A DNA stretch of 64,000 nt from Aquipuribacter hungaricus (GTDB lineage Bacteria; Actinomycetota; Actinomycetes; Actinomycetales; JBBAYJ01): the NCBI RefSeq assembly GCF_042663885.1, contig NZ_JBHSXV010000001.1, one strand, 5' to 3'. Within the stretch, counting starts at the first letter, position 1. Each line of letters begins with the position of its first letter. The position numbers and the translations under genes are program-made. Below are positions 26,603 to 36,213 of this stretch, piece by piece. Below the pieces are notes generated by a model. It was not told the origin of the DNA. It saw only the letters and a list, made by a program, of their open reading frames with translations, and ran no database searches.

Positions 26603-27483
26603 CCGCCGTCCCCGCCGCCCGCCGGGCCCGCCCGGACGCCCCCCGCGACCCGGGCTGGCGCCCGTCGCTGCGGATGGCCCGCGCGTCGATGCGCACCCAC
26701 TCGCTGGTGCGGGTCGGCGGGATGGACGAGGTCGGCCGCGGCGCGCTCGCGGGCCCGGTCAGCGTCGGGGTCGTCGTCGTGGACGCCGCCACCCGCAGCG
26801 CCCCGCCCGGCCTGGACGACTCCAAGCGGCTCAGCGCGCTCGAGCGGGAGCGGCTGCACCCGCTGCTGGCCCGGTGGGCGCCCGCCTGGGCCGTCGGCCA
26901 CGCGAGCAACGACGAGATCGACGCCTGGGGGATCCTCGTCGCCCTGAGGGTCGCCGGCCTCCGGGCGCTGGCGGCGCTCCCGCTCGCGCCCGAGCGGCTC
27001 CTGCTCGACGGCACCTACGACTGGCTGCACCGTCCCGTGCCGGCACCGCGCGAGGAGACCCTCTTCGACGCCTTCGAGCCCGTCGCCGACGACGCCCCGG
27101 ACGAGCTCGTCTCGCTGGGCCCCGCTGCCCCGCCGGTGGACCTGCTGCCCAAGGCCGACCGCCGCTGCGCCGCCGTCGCCGCGGCCTCGGTGCTGGCCAA
27201 GGTCGAGCGGGACCGCCTCATGGCCAGGCTCGGCGAGGGCGACCCCCGCTGGGGCTGGCAGCACAACAAGGGCTACAGCGCGCCCGAGCACCTGGCCGCG
27301 CTCGCCGAGCACGGTCCGTGCCACTGGCACCGCCGCTCGTGGCGGCTGCCCACGGGCGAGGTCCTGACTGCCGGCGAGGCCGTGCCCGGTGGCGAGGCTG
27401 TCGCCGAGGGCACCGGCCTGGCGGCGGGCGGGGTGGACGTGCTCGAGGGCCCTGCCCCCGGCGCGACCCCCGTGCGAGACTGA
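26599..27483 (+). CDS. rnhB: Ribonuclease HII
   Basis: RNase HII removes ribonucleotides and RNA from DNA-RNA hybrids. The first active-site pair is in GMDEVGRGALAGP (near residue 42), the next acidic residue in DDSKRLS, and LLPKADRRCAAVAAASVLAKVERD is a family signature. The Asp of LLLDGTYDWL is also typical. At 294 residues it is longer than the usual 200-240, with a 38-residue N-terminal extension, an insertion near residues 150-180 and a Gly/Ala-rich tail of about 40 residues. GTG start overlaps the lepB TGA. Confidence 0.92.
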   Translation: MTAVPAARRARPDAPRDPGWRPSLRMARASMRTHSLVRVGGMDEVGRGALAGPVSVGVVVVDAATRSAPPGLDDSKRLSALERERLHPLLARWAPAWAVGHASNDEIDAWGILVALRVAGLRALAALPLAPERLLLDGTYDWLHRPVPAPREETLFDAFEPVADDAPDELVSLGPAAPPVDLLPKADRRCAAVAAASVLAKVERDRLMARLGEGDPRWGWQHNKGYSAPEHLAALAEHGPCHWHRRSWRLPTGEVLTAGEAVPGGEAVAEGTGLAAGGVDVLEGPAPGATPVRD

Positions 27484-27560
27484 CAGCCGGACCACCCGAG
27501 CATCCGCACCCGAGCACCGTCCCGACCCACCCGCCCCTCCCCGACGCAGCGGAGGCAGGA

Positions 27561-28937
27561 GTGCACGACGCGCAGACCAGCGGCAGCGACGCCGCTGCCA
27601 CGCGCCGGCGGCACGGGCGCTGGCAGGAGGACGGCAACGGTGCCGGTCCTGAGGCGGGGCGTGACGCCGGACCTGATGACGCGGTGCTCGTCAGGCCGCT
27701 CGTCGAGGAGTCGTGGCGGCGCAGCAGGGCCGCGGGCGTCGACCCCGAGCACCCCGTCCTCGACGTCGACGTCGACGACGCCACGCTGTCCCGGCTGCGG
27801 CGGGCCAGCCCGCTGACCACGGCGCTCCCGCTGCTGGAGCGGATGCTGCTCGACGGTGCCGACGACGCGCACGTGCTCGCGGTGTCCGACGCCGAGGGCC
27901 GGCTGCTGCACGTGCGCGGCGACACCCAGGTGCGCCGCCGGATGGAGAGCCTCGGCTTCACCGAGGGCGCCCGCTGGGACGAGGCCCACGTCGGCACCAA
28001 CGCGCCGGGCACGGCGCTGGCCCTGGACACCCCCGTCCGCATCCTGTCCGGGGAGCACTGGGCGACCCCGGTGCACCGCTGGTCCTGCTCGGCCGCCCCT
28101 GTCCACGACCCGGTGACCGGCGAGGTGCTGGGCGCCGTCGACCTGTCGGGCGGTGACGAGGTCGCCTCCTCCTACGCGCTGGCGCTGGTCCGCGCGGCCG
28201 CCGCGGCGGTGGAGGCCTCGCTCCTCCCGCGGGCCCCCGCACCCCGCCGGCGCGGCGAGCCCGTCGGTGCCGCGGGGCGGGGTGCCGACCCCGGGGGGCA
28301 GGTGCCGGGCGGCAGGCGGGCCGGGCAGCCGGTCGGGGGACCTGGTGGGGCACCGGCGTGGCTGCAGGTGCTCGGGGTCGACCAGCCGGTGCTGCACGTC
28401 GACGGGCGGGCGCACCCGCTGACGCCGCGGCACGCCGAGATCCTCCTCGTCCTGGCCGGGCACGAGGCCGGGGTCGGGGGCGACGCCCTCGCGGAGTCGC
28501 TCAGCGAGCAGCTGCTGTCGCCGGTCACCGTGCGCGCCGAGGTGTCACGGCTGCGGTCGGTCCTGCGCCGCCTGCTCGGTGCCGAGGCCGTCGGCACGCG
28601 GCCCTACCGGCTGCTCGTCCCGCTGCGCAGCGACGCCGACGACGTCGCCGCCGCCCTGGCCCGGGGGGCGCACCGGCGCGCGCTCGACCTGTACGGCGGC
28701 CCGCTGCTGCCGGCCTCCGAGGCCCCGGTCGCCACGCGCGCCCGGCACGAGCTGCAGGGCCGGCTGCGGGGCAGCGTGCTGCGCGCCGGCTCGACCGACA
28801 GCCTGTGGCGATGGGCGTCCACGCAGGGACGCGACGACCTCGAGGCGTGGCAGCGGCTGCTGCGCGAGCTGCCGTACGGGTCGCCCCGGCGGGCCGAGGT
28901 CTCCGCGCACCTGGCCGCCCTGGCCGCCGCGGGCTGA
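27561..28937 (+). CDS. GAF-domain transcriptional regulator with C-terminal winged helix
   Basis: The 458-residue protein has an N-terminal sensory region with a GAF-like fold (about residues 50-220). Features include PLLERMLLDGADDAHVLAVSDAEG, the motif WDEAHVGTNAPGTAL found in sigma-54 activator GAF domains and acetoin regulators, and SAAPVHDPVTGEVLGAVDLSGG. A proline/glycine linker follows, then a C-terminal region (about 270-350) that reads as a winged helix: LTPRHAEILLVLAGHEAG, LSPVTVRAEVSRLRSVLRRLLG, YRLLVPL. There is no AAA+ domain. Such proteins stand next to ExaC-type aldehyde dehydrogenase genes in actinobacteria and are presumed activators. GTG start after GGAGGCAGGA. It faces the same way as the dehydrogenase, 115 bases ahead. 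Confidence 0.75.
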   Translation: MHDAQTSGSDAAATRRRHGRWQEDGNGAGPEAGRDAGPDDAVLVRPLVEESWRRSRAAGVDPEHPVLDVDVDDATLSRLRRASPLTTALPLLERMLLDGADDAHVLAVSDAEGRLLHVRGDTQVRRRMESLGFTEGARWDEAHVGTNAPGTALALDTPVRILSGEHWATPVHRWSCSAAPVHDPVTGEVLGAVDLSGGDEVASSYALALVRAAAAAVEASLLPRAPAPRRRGEPVGAAGRGADPGGQVPGGRRAGQPVGGPGGAPAWLQVLGVDQPVLHVDGRAHPLTPRHAEILLVLAGHEAGVGGDALAESLSEQLLSPVTVRAEVSRLRSVLRRLLGAEAVGTRPYRLLVPLRSDADDVAAALARGAHRRALDLYGGPLLPASEAPVATRARHELQGRLRGSVLRAGSTDSLWRWASTQGRDDLEAWQRLLRELPYGSPRRAEVSAHLAALAAAG

Positions 28938-28971
28938 GGCTAGGCCGGCGGGACCTCGGGCCACCGGGCCC

Positions 28972-29005
28972 GTGCAACGCGGGTGCAACGTCGCGCGCCT
29001 AGCGT
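28972..29005 (+). promoter_or_regulatory. Direct repeats and -10 before the aldehyde dehydrogenase
   Basis: GTGCAACG occurs at 28972-28979 and again at 28983-28990, an 11-base period (one helical turn). TAGCGT at 29000-29005 is a candidate -10. The repeats would overlap the -35 region, as expected for an activator site. The neighbouring GAF regulator is the likely binder, by inference. Confidence 0.5.
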
Positions 29006-29052
29006 CGACGGCGGGCCGGCAAGGGTGCCGGCCGCCCGAGAAGGAGATGCGC

Positions 29053-30576
<1,524 letters not shown>

Positions 30577-30604
30577 GCGAGCACCACCCCCTGCCCTCCT
30601 GCAC

Positions 30605-30644
30605 GCCCCCGGCGCCGGTGCACAGTCCCGTCGGCGCCGGGGGC
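30605..30644 (+). terminator. 13-pair hairpin between aldehyde dehydrogenase and DUF779
   Basis: Bases 30605-30617 pair perfectly with 30632-30644 around a 14-base loop. It stands 28 bases after the dehydrogenase stop. It may terminate partially or stabilise the upstream mRNA, giving less DUF779 product. Confidence 0.5.
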
Positions 30645-30668
30645 CCCACCCTCCCCACGAGGAGCGCC

Positions 30669-31169
30669 ATGACGACCGGACCCGCCACCGCCCTGCCCCC
30701 CGGCACCGCCCTGCCCCCCGGCACCACCCTTCCCCCGGGCACCACGCCTGCGCCGACGGGCGACGGCCCGGTGACCGACGTGCGCCGCGTCGACCTCACC
30801 GAGGCGGCCGCCGTCGTCCTGCGCGAGCTGACCGAGGACAACGGGCCGCTGATGTTCCACCAGTCCGGCGGCTGCTGCGACGGCAGCTCGCCCATGTGCT
30901 ACCCCCAGGGTGAGTTCCTCACCGGGGACGGCGACGTGCGGCTCGGCTCCGTCGACATCGGCTCCGGGCCGCCGGTCGAGGTGTGGATGTCACGACCGCA
31001 GTTCGCCTACTGGAAGCACACCCACCTCACCGTCGACGTGGTCCCCGGCCGGGGCGCCGGCTTCAGCCTCGAGGCGCCTCGCGGCGTCCGCTTCCTCATC
31101 CGGTCCCGGCTGTTCAGCGATGCCGAGAGCCACTGGCTCGAGGCGCACTGGGCCGAGGGGATGGGCTGA
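30669..31169 (+). CDS. DUF779 family protein
   Basis: The 166-residue protein belongs to DUF779, which accompanies ExaC-type aldehyde dehydrogenases and has been proposed to help acetaldehyde dehydrogenase. The conserved core includes LMFHQSGGCCDGSSPMCYP (near residue 58), MSRPQFAYWKHTHLTVDVVPGRGAGFSLE and GVRFLIRSRLF. Cys, His and Met clusters could bind a metal. Its exact role is unknown. The first 35 residues are a low-complexity repeat (LPPGT three times) encoded by an 18-base repeat. ATG start with GAGGAG upstream. Confidence 0.85.
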   Translation: MTTGPATALPPGTALPPGTTLPPGTTPAPTGDGPVTDVRRVDLTEAAAVVLRELTEDNGPLMFHQSGGCCDGSSPMCYPQGEFLTGDGDVRLGSVDIGSGPPVEVWMSRPQFAYWKHTHLTVDVVPGRGAGFSLEAPRGVRFLIRSRLFSDAESHWLEAHWAEGMG

Positions 31170-31245
31170 GGGTCCCGTCCCGCTGCCCGCCCGCCCCGGC
31201 CCCCGTCTGGTCCGGGCCGGTCCCGCTCGGTGCCACGATGGGCGG

Positions 31246-31569
31246 GTGAGCGCCGAGGACCTGGAGAAGTACGAGGCGGACCTGGAGCTGCAGCTCTACC
31301 GGGAGTACCGGGACGTGGTCGGCCTGTTCAGCTACGTGGTGGAGACCGAGCGCCGCTTCTACCTGGCCAACGGCGTCCAGGTCACCCCGCGCGGCGCCGA
31401 CGGCGAGGTCTGGTTCGAGGTGCACCTCACCGACGCGTGGGTGTGGGACCTGTACCGGCCCGCCCGCTTCGTCAAGGACGTGCGGGTGGTGACGTTCAAG
31501 GACGTCAACGTCGAGGAGATGGCCAAGTCCGACCTCGAGGTCCCCAAGACCGGCGGCTTCGAGGGCTGA
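31246..31569 (+). CDS. DUF2469 family protein
   Basis: The 107-residue protein is a member of DUF2469, found almost only in actinobacteria. The start MSAEDLEKYEADLELQLYRE and the segments FSYVVETERRFYLAN, DAWVWDLYRPARFVKDVRVVTFKDVNVEE are nearly invariant in the family. No function is known. In most actinobacteria it lies between rnhB/lepB and yraN, as here apart from the inserted aldehyde dehydrogenase module. CACGAT at 31234-31239 ends six bases before the GTG and may be a leaderless -10. Confidence 0.9.
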   Translation: MSAEDLEKYEADLELQLYREYRDVVGLFSYVVETERRFYLANGVQVTPRGADGEVWFEVHLTDAWVWDLYRPARFVKDVRVVTFKDVNVEEMAKSDLEVPKTGGFEG

Positions 31570-31982
31570 CCGTCCGACCGGGCCCCGGCCCGCTCTCGGG
31601 TCGCCCACCTGACCGGCGGCCCGGCCAGCTGTGTCCCCAGGTACCGCGCCGCCGCCCGCGTCCACAGCCGGGCGGTCGCCTTGCCTGGGGCGGGGTCTGC
31701 CCGGCCGAGCCTGGGCGGGTGGACGCCCAGGAGCACCAGACCGTCGAGCACGCCGTCGTCGAGCACGTGCGTACGGGCGCGCCTGCCCCGCCGGGGTTGC
31801 CGGCCTCCCCGGTGGTGCCGCCGCCTGGGGCACGGGGGGCTGGGGGCGCGGCGGTCGGGCAGGGCGCGGCCGTCGGGCAGGGCGCGGACGGTCGATGTAG
31901 CACCGGGGTGGCCGGGCGGCCGGGCGCTGTCACCGGCGGCGCAGCCGTCGGGGCGGGTGCCGTCGTCGAGAGGGGCACGGTC
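31570..31982 (+). other. Long leader before yraN, possible low-complexity N-terminal extension
   Basis: No independent gene is recognised in these 413 bases. The yraN frame is open back to a GTG at 31719, which would add 88 mostly Ala/Gly/Pro residues before the conserved domain. A 15-base unit is tandemly duplicated near 31853-31882 (GCGGTCGGGCAGGGC, then GCGGCCGTCGGGCAGGGC). I consider this probably untranslated or a recent extension. Confidence 0.4.
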
Positions 31983-32375
31983 GTGGGGCGCGGCGCCCGG
32001 GCGGCCGTCGGGGCGTTCGGCGAGCAGCTGGTCGCGGACCGCCTCACGGAGCAGGGCTGGACGGTGCTCGAGCGCAACTGGCGCAGCCGGTCCCGCGACT
32101 GCCCCGGCGAGCTCGACCTCATCACCCTCGACCCCGACGGGGCCCTGGTCGTCGTCGAGGTGCGGACCCGCCGGGGCGACTCCTGCGGCACGGCCCTGGA
32201 GAGCGTGACCCCGCTCAAGCTGCGGCGCCTCAGGCGGCTGTGCGGCGTGTGGTGGGGCGAGCAGGACCAGGCCTCCCGGGTGCGCGGGACCGGCGGGCTG
32301 CGGATCGACGTCGTGGCCGTGCAGCTGCGGCGGCAGGGGCCCAACCGGCTCACGCACGTGCGCGGGGTCGGCTGA
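31983..32375 (+). CDS. UPF0102 (YraN) family endonuclease-like protein
   Basis: The protein of about 130 residues has the YraN fold, related to the archaeal Holliday junction resolvase/restriction endonuclease-like family. The core reads GAFGEQLVADRLTEQGW, ERNWR, GELDLITLDPDGALVVVEVRTR (acidic residue and E-V-K/R active-site-like motif) and SVTPLKLRRLRRL. Its cellular role is not established. I chose the GTG at 31983 because it gives the usual length; GTG 31719 is the alternative. The TGA overlaps the ATG of comM (TGATG), so yraN, comM and dprA form one operon. Confidence 0.85.
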   Translation: MGRGARAAVGAFGEQLVADRLTEQGWTVLERNWRSRSRDCPGELDLITLDPDGALVVVEVRTRRGDSCGTALESVTPLKLRRLRRLCGVWWGEQDQASRVRGTGGLRIDVVAVQLRRQGPNRLTHVRGVG

Positions 32376-33928
32376 TGGGGCTCGGGCGGACGCTGTGCGC
32401 GGCGCTCGTCGGGCTCGAGGGCCACGTGGTGGAGGTCGAGGCGCACGTCTCGCCGGGCCTCGTGCAGTGGGTGGTGGTCGGCCTGCCTGACACCGGCGTG
32501 CTCGAGGCCCGCGACCGCGTGCGCTCCGCGCTGGTCGCCAGCCGGCAGGCGCCGCCCCAGGCCCGGGTGACGGTCAACCTGTCCCCGGCCGGCCTGCCCA
32601 AGTCGGGCACGGCCTTCGACCTCGGTGTCGCGGTCAGCGTGCTCGCCGCCGTCGGGCAGGTCCCGCAGACCGTCGCCGAGGTGGGGCACGTCGGCGAGCT
32701 CGGCCTGGACGGGTCCGTCCGGTCGGTGCCGGGCGTGCTGCCGGCGGTCCTCGGCCTGGTGCGTGCCGGGGTGCGCCGGGTGGTCGTGCCGCGCCGGGAC
32801 GTCCCCGAGGCCCGGCTGGTCCCCGGCGTCGAGGTGGTGGGCGTCGGGTCGCTCGCCGAGGCCGTGGCCCTGCACCGGGGGGAGCCGTGGGACGAGCATC
32901 CCGGTGAGCCTCCCGGCCGGGCCCGGCCGGAGGGGGATCCCGCCGGCGGCGCGGAGGGGGGCCGGGTGCCGGACCTCGCCGACGTCGTGGGCCAGCAGAT
33001 GGGACGCCGTGCCGTCGAGGTGGTCGCCGCGGGCGCCCACCACCTGCTCATGCTCGGCCCGCCCGGCTCCGGCAAGACGATGCTCGCGGCCCGGCTGCCC
33101 GGGCTGCTGCCGGACCTCGACGACGCCGACGCCCTGACGGCCACGTCCGTCCACTCCCTGGCGGGCACCCTGGCCGCGCCCAGGCTGCTGCGCCGTCCGC
33201 CGTTCGAGGCGCCGCACCACACCTCGAGCGTGGCCGCCGTTGTCGGCGGCGGCACCGGCCTGCCCCGTCCGGGGGCGGCCAGCCGCGCGCACGCCGGGGT
33301 GCTGTTCCTCGACGAGTGCCCGGAGTTCCGCCGTGGCGTCCTCGACGCGCTGCGCCAGCCGCTGGAGCAGGGCGTCGTGGAGGTGCAGCGGGCCAAGGGC
33401 ATGGCCCGGCTGCCGGCCCGCTTCCAGCTCGTCATGGCCGCGAACCCCTGCCCCTGCGGCAACGCCTCCGCGGGCGCCCGCGGCGAGCGGTGCCGCTGCG
33501 CTCCTCGCACCCGTCAGTCCTACCTGGCCCGGCTGTCGGGGCCGCTGCTGGACCGCGTCGACGTCCAGGTCGAGGTCCCGGGGGTGGCCGCGGCGCTGTG
33601 GGCCTCGGCCGAGCCGGGGGAGTCGACCGCCGTGGTGGCGGCCCGGGTGCGCTCGGCCCGCGCCACGGCGCGCCAGCGGTGGGGGCCGGAGTGGCCGACC
33701 AACGCGCAGGTGCCGGGCACCGTGCTCCGGTCCCCGCGGCACCGCCCGGCGTCCTCGGTGCTCGCCCCGCTGGTGCGCGGCGTGGACCGCGGCACGCTCA
33801 CCGCCCGCGGCTACGACCGTGCCCTGCGGGTGGCGTGGAGCATCGCCGACCTGGCGGGCCGCGACGGGCCCGGGGCCGACGAGGTGTCCGAGGCCGTGTC
33901 CTTCCGCACCCTGGCGTCGCTGGCATGA
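32375..33928 (+). CDS. comM: ComM/YifB family Mg-chelatase-like ATPase
   Basis: The 517-residue protein is the YifB/ComM family AAA+ ATPase. In naturally competent bacteria ComM is a helicase that extends branch migration during transformation. Domains: an N-terminal ChlI/Lon-like domain (VEVEAHVSPGLVQWVVVGLPDT; NLSPAGLPKSGTAFDL), AAA+ with Walker A MLGPPGSGKTMLA near residue 225 and Walker B VLFLDECPEF near 310, and a C-terminal lid (SGPLLDRVDVQVEVP). A zinc-like CPCGNASAGARGERCRC is present. It is coupled by overlaps to yraN and dprA. Confidence 0.92.
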   Translation: MGLGRTLCAALVGLEGHVVEVEAHVSPGLVQWVVVGLPDTGVLEARDRVRSALVASRQAPPQARVTVNLSPAGLPKSGTAFDLGVAVSVLAAVGQVPQTVAEVGHVGELGLDGSVRSVPGVLPAVLGLVRAGVRRVVVPRRDVPEARLVPGVEVVGVGSLAEAVALHRGEPWDEHPGEPPGRARPEGDPAGGAEGGRVPDLADVVGQQMGRRAVEVVAAGAHHLLMLGPPGSGKTMLAARLPGLLPDLDDADALTATSVHSLAGTLAAPRLLRRPPFEAPHHTSSVAAVVGGGTGLPRPGAASRAHAGVLFLDECPEFRRGVLDALRQPLEQGVVEVQRAKGMARLPARFQLVMAANPCPCGNASAGARGERCRCAPRTRQSYLARLSGPLLDRVDVQVEVPGVAAALWASAEPGESTAVVAARVRSARATARQRWGPEWPTNAQVPGTVLRSPRHRPASSVLAPLVRGVDRGTLTARGYDRALRVAWSIADLAGRDGPGADEVSEAVSFRTLASLA

Positions 33929-35169
33929 GCGCCACGCGGGCGGCGGCCGACGGGTGCGACGACGACCGGCTGGCGCGGGCCCACCTGTCGCGGGTGGTGG
34001 AGCCCGGCGACCGGCGGCTCCGGCTCCGGCTGCAGGACCGCGGGGCGGTGGACCTCGTCCGGCAGCTGCGCGACGGCCGGGGCGACGAGGTGTGGCAGGC
34101 CCGGCACGACCGGCTCGACGGGCCGACCACGGCGCTGGTGGCGAGCGCGGCGCGGGCCGGCGTCGGCCTGGTCGTCCCGGCCGACGGCTGCTGGCCTCCC
34201 GGCTTCGACGACCTCGACGACCTCGGGCCGCGGGACGGGCCGGACGGGGGCGCCCCTGTCTGCCTCTGGGTGCGAGGGGTCCTGCCGCCCGCTGCGGGCG
34301 CACCGCCCGTCGCGTCGGTGGTCGGCAGCCGCGCCGCGACGGCCTACGGCGTGCACGTCGCCGAGGAGCTCGCGGCGGGGCTGGTCGACCGCGGTTGGAC
34401 GGTGGTGTCGGGCGCGGCCTACGGGATCGACGCCGCCGCCCACCGCGGCGCGCTCGCCGTCGAGGCCCCGGCAGGGCTGCCCACGGTGGCCGTCCTCGCC
34501 GGCGGCGCCGACCGTGCCTCTCCCGCCGGGCACGACCTCCTGCTCCGCCGTGTCGTCGAGCGCGGCGGTGCCGTGGTGTCGGAGCTGCCGCCGGGCACCC
34601 GGCCCGCCGCGTACCGGTTCCTGCTCCGCAACCGGCTGATCGCCGCCTGGGGTGCCGGCACGGTCGTCGTCGAGGCGTCCTTCCGCTCGGGGGCGCTGAG
34701 CACGGCGCGCACCGCGGCGGGCCTGTCCCGTCAGGTCGCCGCCGTCCCCGGACCGGTGACGTCCGGAGCGTCCAGCGGCACCAACCGGCTGCTGCGCGAC
34801 GGCGCGTCGTGCGTGACCGGCGCTGACGACGTGGTCGAGCTGTTCGGGCCCATGGGCACCGCGCCCCTGTGGGACGAGCGGCGGCCGGGTGCCGTGACGG
34901 GCGGCGGCGGGGGCGGGCCCGCCGACGGTCCGACGACGCCCGGGGTCAGGGGCGTCGAGCACCTCGGTGACGACGCGGTGCGGGTCTGGCACGCGCTCGA
35001 GGGCGGGCGCGCGCGGCCGGTCGTCGACCTGGTGTGCGCGGTGGGCCTGGGGGAGCGGGCGGTGACGTCGGCGCTCGCGCTGCTGGAGCTCGAGGGGGTG
35101 GTCAGCCACGACGGCGCCCGGTGGCGGCGTGGCGCCGGGCGCGGCCGTCGGCCCCCCGTGGTCCCATGA
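33925..35169 (+). CDS. dprA: DNA-processing protein DprA
   Basis: DprA loads RecA onto incoming single-stranded DNA. The 414-residue protein has the Rossmann DprA core: VASVVGSRAATAYGVHVAEELAAGL, VVSGAAYGIDAAAHRGAL, FLLRNRLIAAWGAGTVVVEA and SGALSTARTA. N-terminal SAM-like and C-terminal winged-helix regions (about 355-400) flank it. ATG overlaps the comM stop. DprA is present in many non-transformable actinobacteria, so natural competence should not be assumed. Confidence 0.93.
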   Translation: MSATRAAADGCDDDRLARAHLSRVVEPGDRRLRLRLQDRGAVDLVRQLRDGRGDEVWQARHDRLDGPTTALVASAARAGVGLVVPADGCWPPGFDDLDDLGPRDGPDGGAPVCLWVRGVLPPAAGAPPVASVVGSRAATAYGVHVAEELAAGLVDRGWTVVSGAAYGIDAAAHRGALAVEAPAGLPTVAVLAGGADRASPAGHDLLLRRVVERGGAVVSELPPGTRPAAYRFLLRNRLIAAWGAGTVVVEASFRSGALSTARTAAGLSRQVAAVPGPVTSGASSGTNRLLRDGASCVTGADDVVELFGPMGTAPLWDERRPGAVTGGGGGGPADGPTTPGVRGVEHLGDDAVRVWHALEGGRARPVVDLVCAVGLGERAVTSALALLELEGVVSHDGARWRRGAGRGRRPPVVP

Positions 35170-35173
35170 CGGG

Positions 35174-36196
35174 ATGGCCAGCACGGAGGCACCCCCCGGC
35201 AGCGGGACCAGGACCGTCCCTCCGGTGGACGGGCCGACCCCGGTCGGGAGCCCGCTCCCGGCCGCGGGCCCGCTCCCGGCCGACGGCCTCCTGCCGGCCG
35301 ACGCGCCCGCGGTGCTCGCACGCTTCGTCGACTGGCTGCGCTGGGAGCGGGGCCGGTCGCCCGCCACCGTGCGCGCCTACCGGGCCGACGTCACCGCGCT
35401 GCTCCGCCACGCGGCCGGCCTCGGGGTGGGCGACGTCGGCGGGCTGACCACGGCGCACGTGCGCTCGTGGCTCGGTGCCGGGGCGGCGGCGGGCTGGTCC
35501 CGGGCGACCACCGCCCGGCGGGCGGCCGCGGCGCGGACCTTCACGTCGTGGGCGGTGCGGCAGGAGGTCCTCTCCACCGACCCCGCCGCGCGGCTGGCCA
35601 CGCCCCGGCGCTCCCGCCACCTGCCCCGGGTGCTGGACGAGGCCGAGGCGCGACGGCTGTGCGAGGCCGCCGGGGCCGCCGCCGGCAGCGGGCCGGTCGG
35701 CGCGCGCGACCACGCCCTCGTGGAGCTGCTGTACGCCACCGGCGCCCGGGTCGGCGAGGTGGTCGGCGTCGACGTGGGGGACGTCGACCGCGAGCGGCTG
35801 GCCCTGCGCGTCACCGGCAAGGGCGACAAGGAGCGCGTCGTGCCGCTCGGCCTGCCCGCGCTGCGCGCCGTCGACCGGTGGCTGGCGCAGGGCCGCCCGG
35901 CGCTGGCCGTCGACGGCTCCCCGCCCGCGCTGTTCCTCGGCGCCCGCGGCGGCCGCCTCGACCAGCGCCAGGCACGCGAGGCCGTCGCCCGCGCCGCCCG
36001 CGCCGCGGGCCTCACGGACGTCCACCCGCACGCCCTGCGGCACACCGCGGCCACCCACGTGCTCGACGGCGGAGCCGACCTGAGATGCGTACAGGAACTT
36101 CTCGGTCACGCTACGCTCACGACCACGGAGATCTACACCCACGTGTCGCAGGCTCGCTTGCTCGCTGCCTACCATCGGGCGCACCCGCGGGCATAG
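35174..36196 (+). CDS. xerC: Tyrosine recombinase XerC
   Basis: XerC with XerD resolves chromosome dimers at dif. The 340-residue protein has the SAM-like DNA-binding domain (about 48-140) and the catalytic domain with all residues: Arg in YATGARVGEV, Lys in TGKGDKERVVPL, HPHALRHTAATH (His and Arg), LLGHATLTTTEIYTHV (His and Tyr). A 45-residue Pro-rich leader precedes the core. ATG at 35174 lies four bases after the dprA stop. Upstream of rpsB and next to the sigma gene it is in the canonical actinobacterial place, so it is the housekeeping XerC rather than a phage integrase. Confidence 0.92.
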   Translation: MASTEAPPGSGTRTVPPVDGPTPVGSPLPAAGPLPADGLLPADAPAVLARFVDWLRWERGRSPATVRAYRADVTALLRHAAGLGVGDVGGLTTAHVRSWLGAGAAAGWSRATTARRAAAARTFTSWAVRQEVLSTDPAARLATPRRSRHLPRVLDEAEARRLCEAAGAAAGSGPVGARDHALVELLYATGARVGEVVGVDVGDVDRERLALRVTGKGDKERVVPLGLPALRAVDRWLAQGRPALAVDGSPPALFLGARGGRLDQRQAREAVARAARAAGLTDVHPHALRHTAATHVLDGGADLRCVQELLGHATLTTTEIYTHVSQARLLAAYHRAHPRA

Positions 36197-36213
36197 GGAC
36201 GGGGAGGCGAGCG

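Noticed and set aside
28372..28420. Second regulator gene downstream of the GAF domain
   Set aside because: The winged-helix region is in frame with the GAF domain through a proline/glycine linker with no stop or ribosome binding site between them, so it is one protein.
35174..36196. Phage or integron integrase marking a mobile element
   Set aside because: The sequence and its place between dprA and the sigma gene identify it as housekeeping XerC; no attachment repeats or other mobile genes are nearby.
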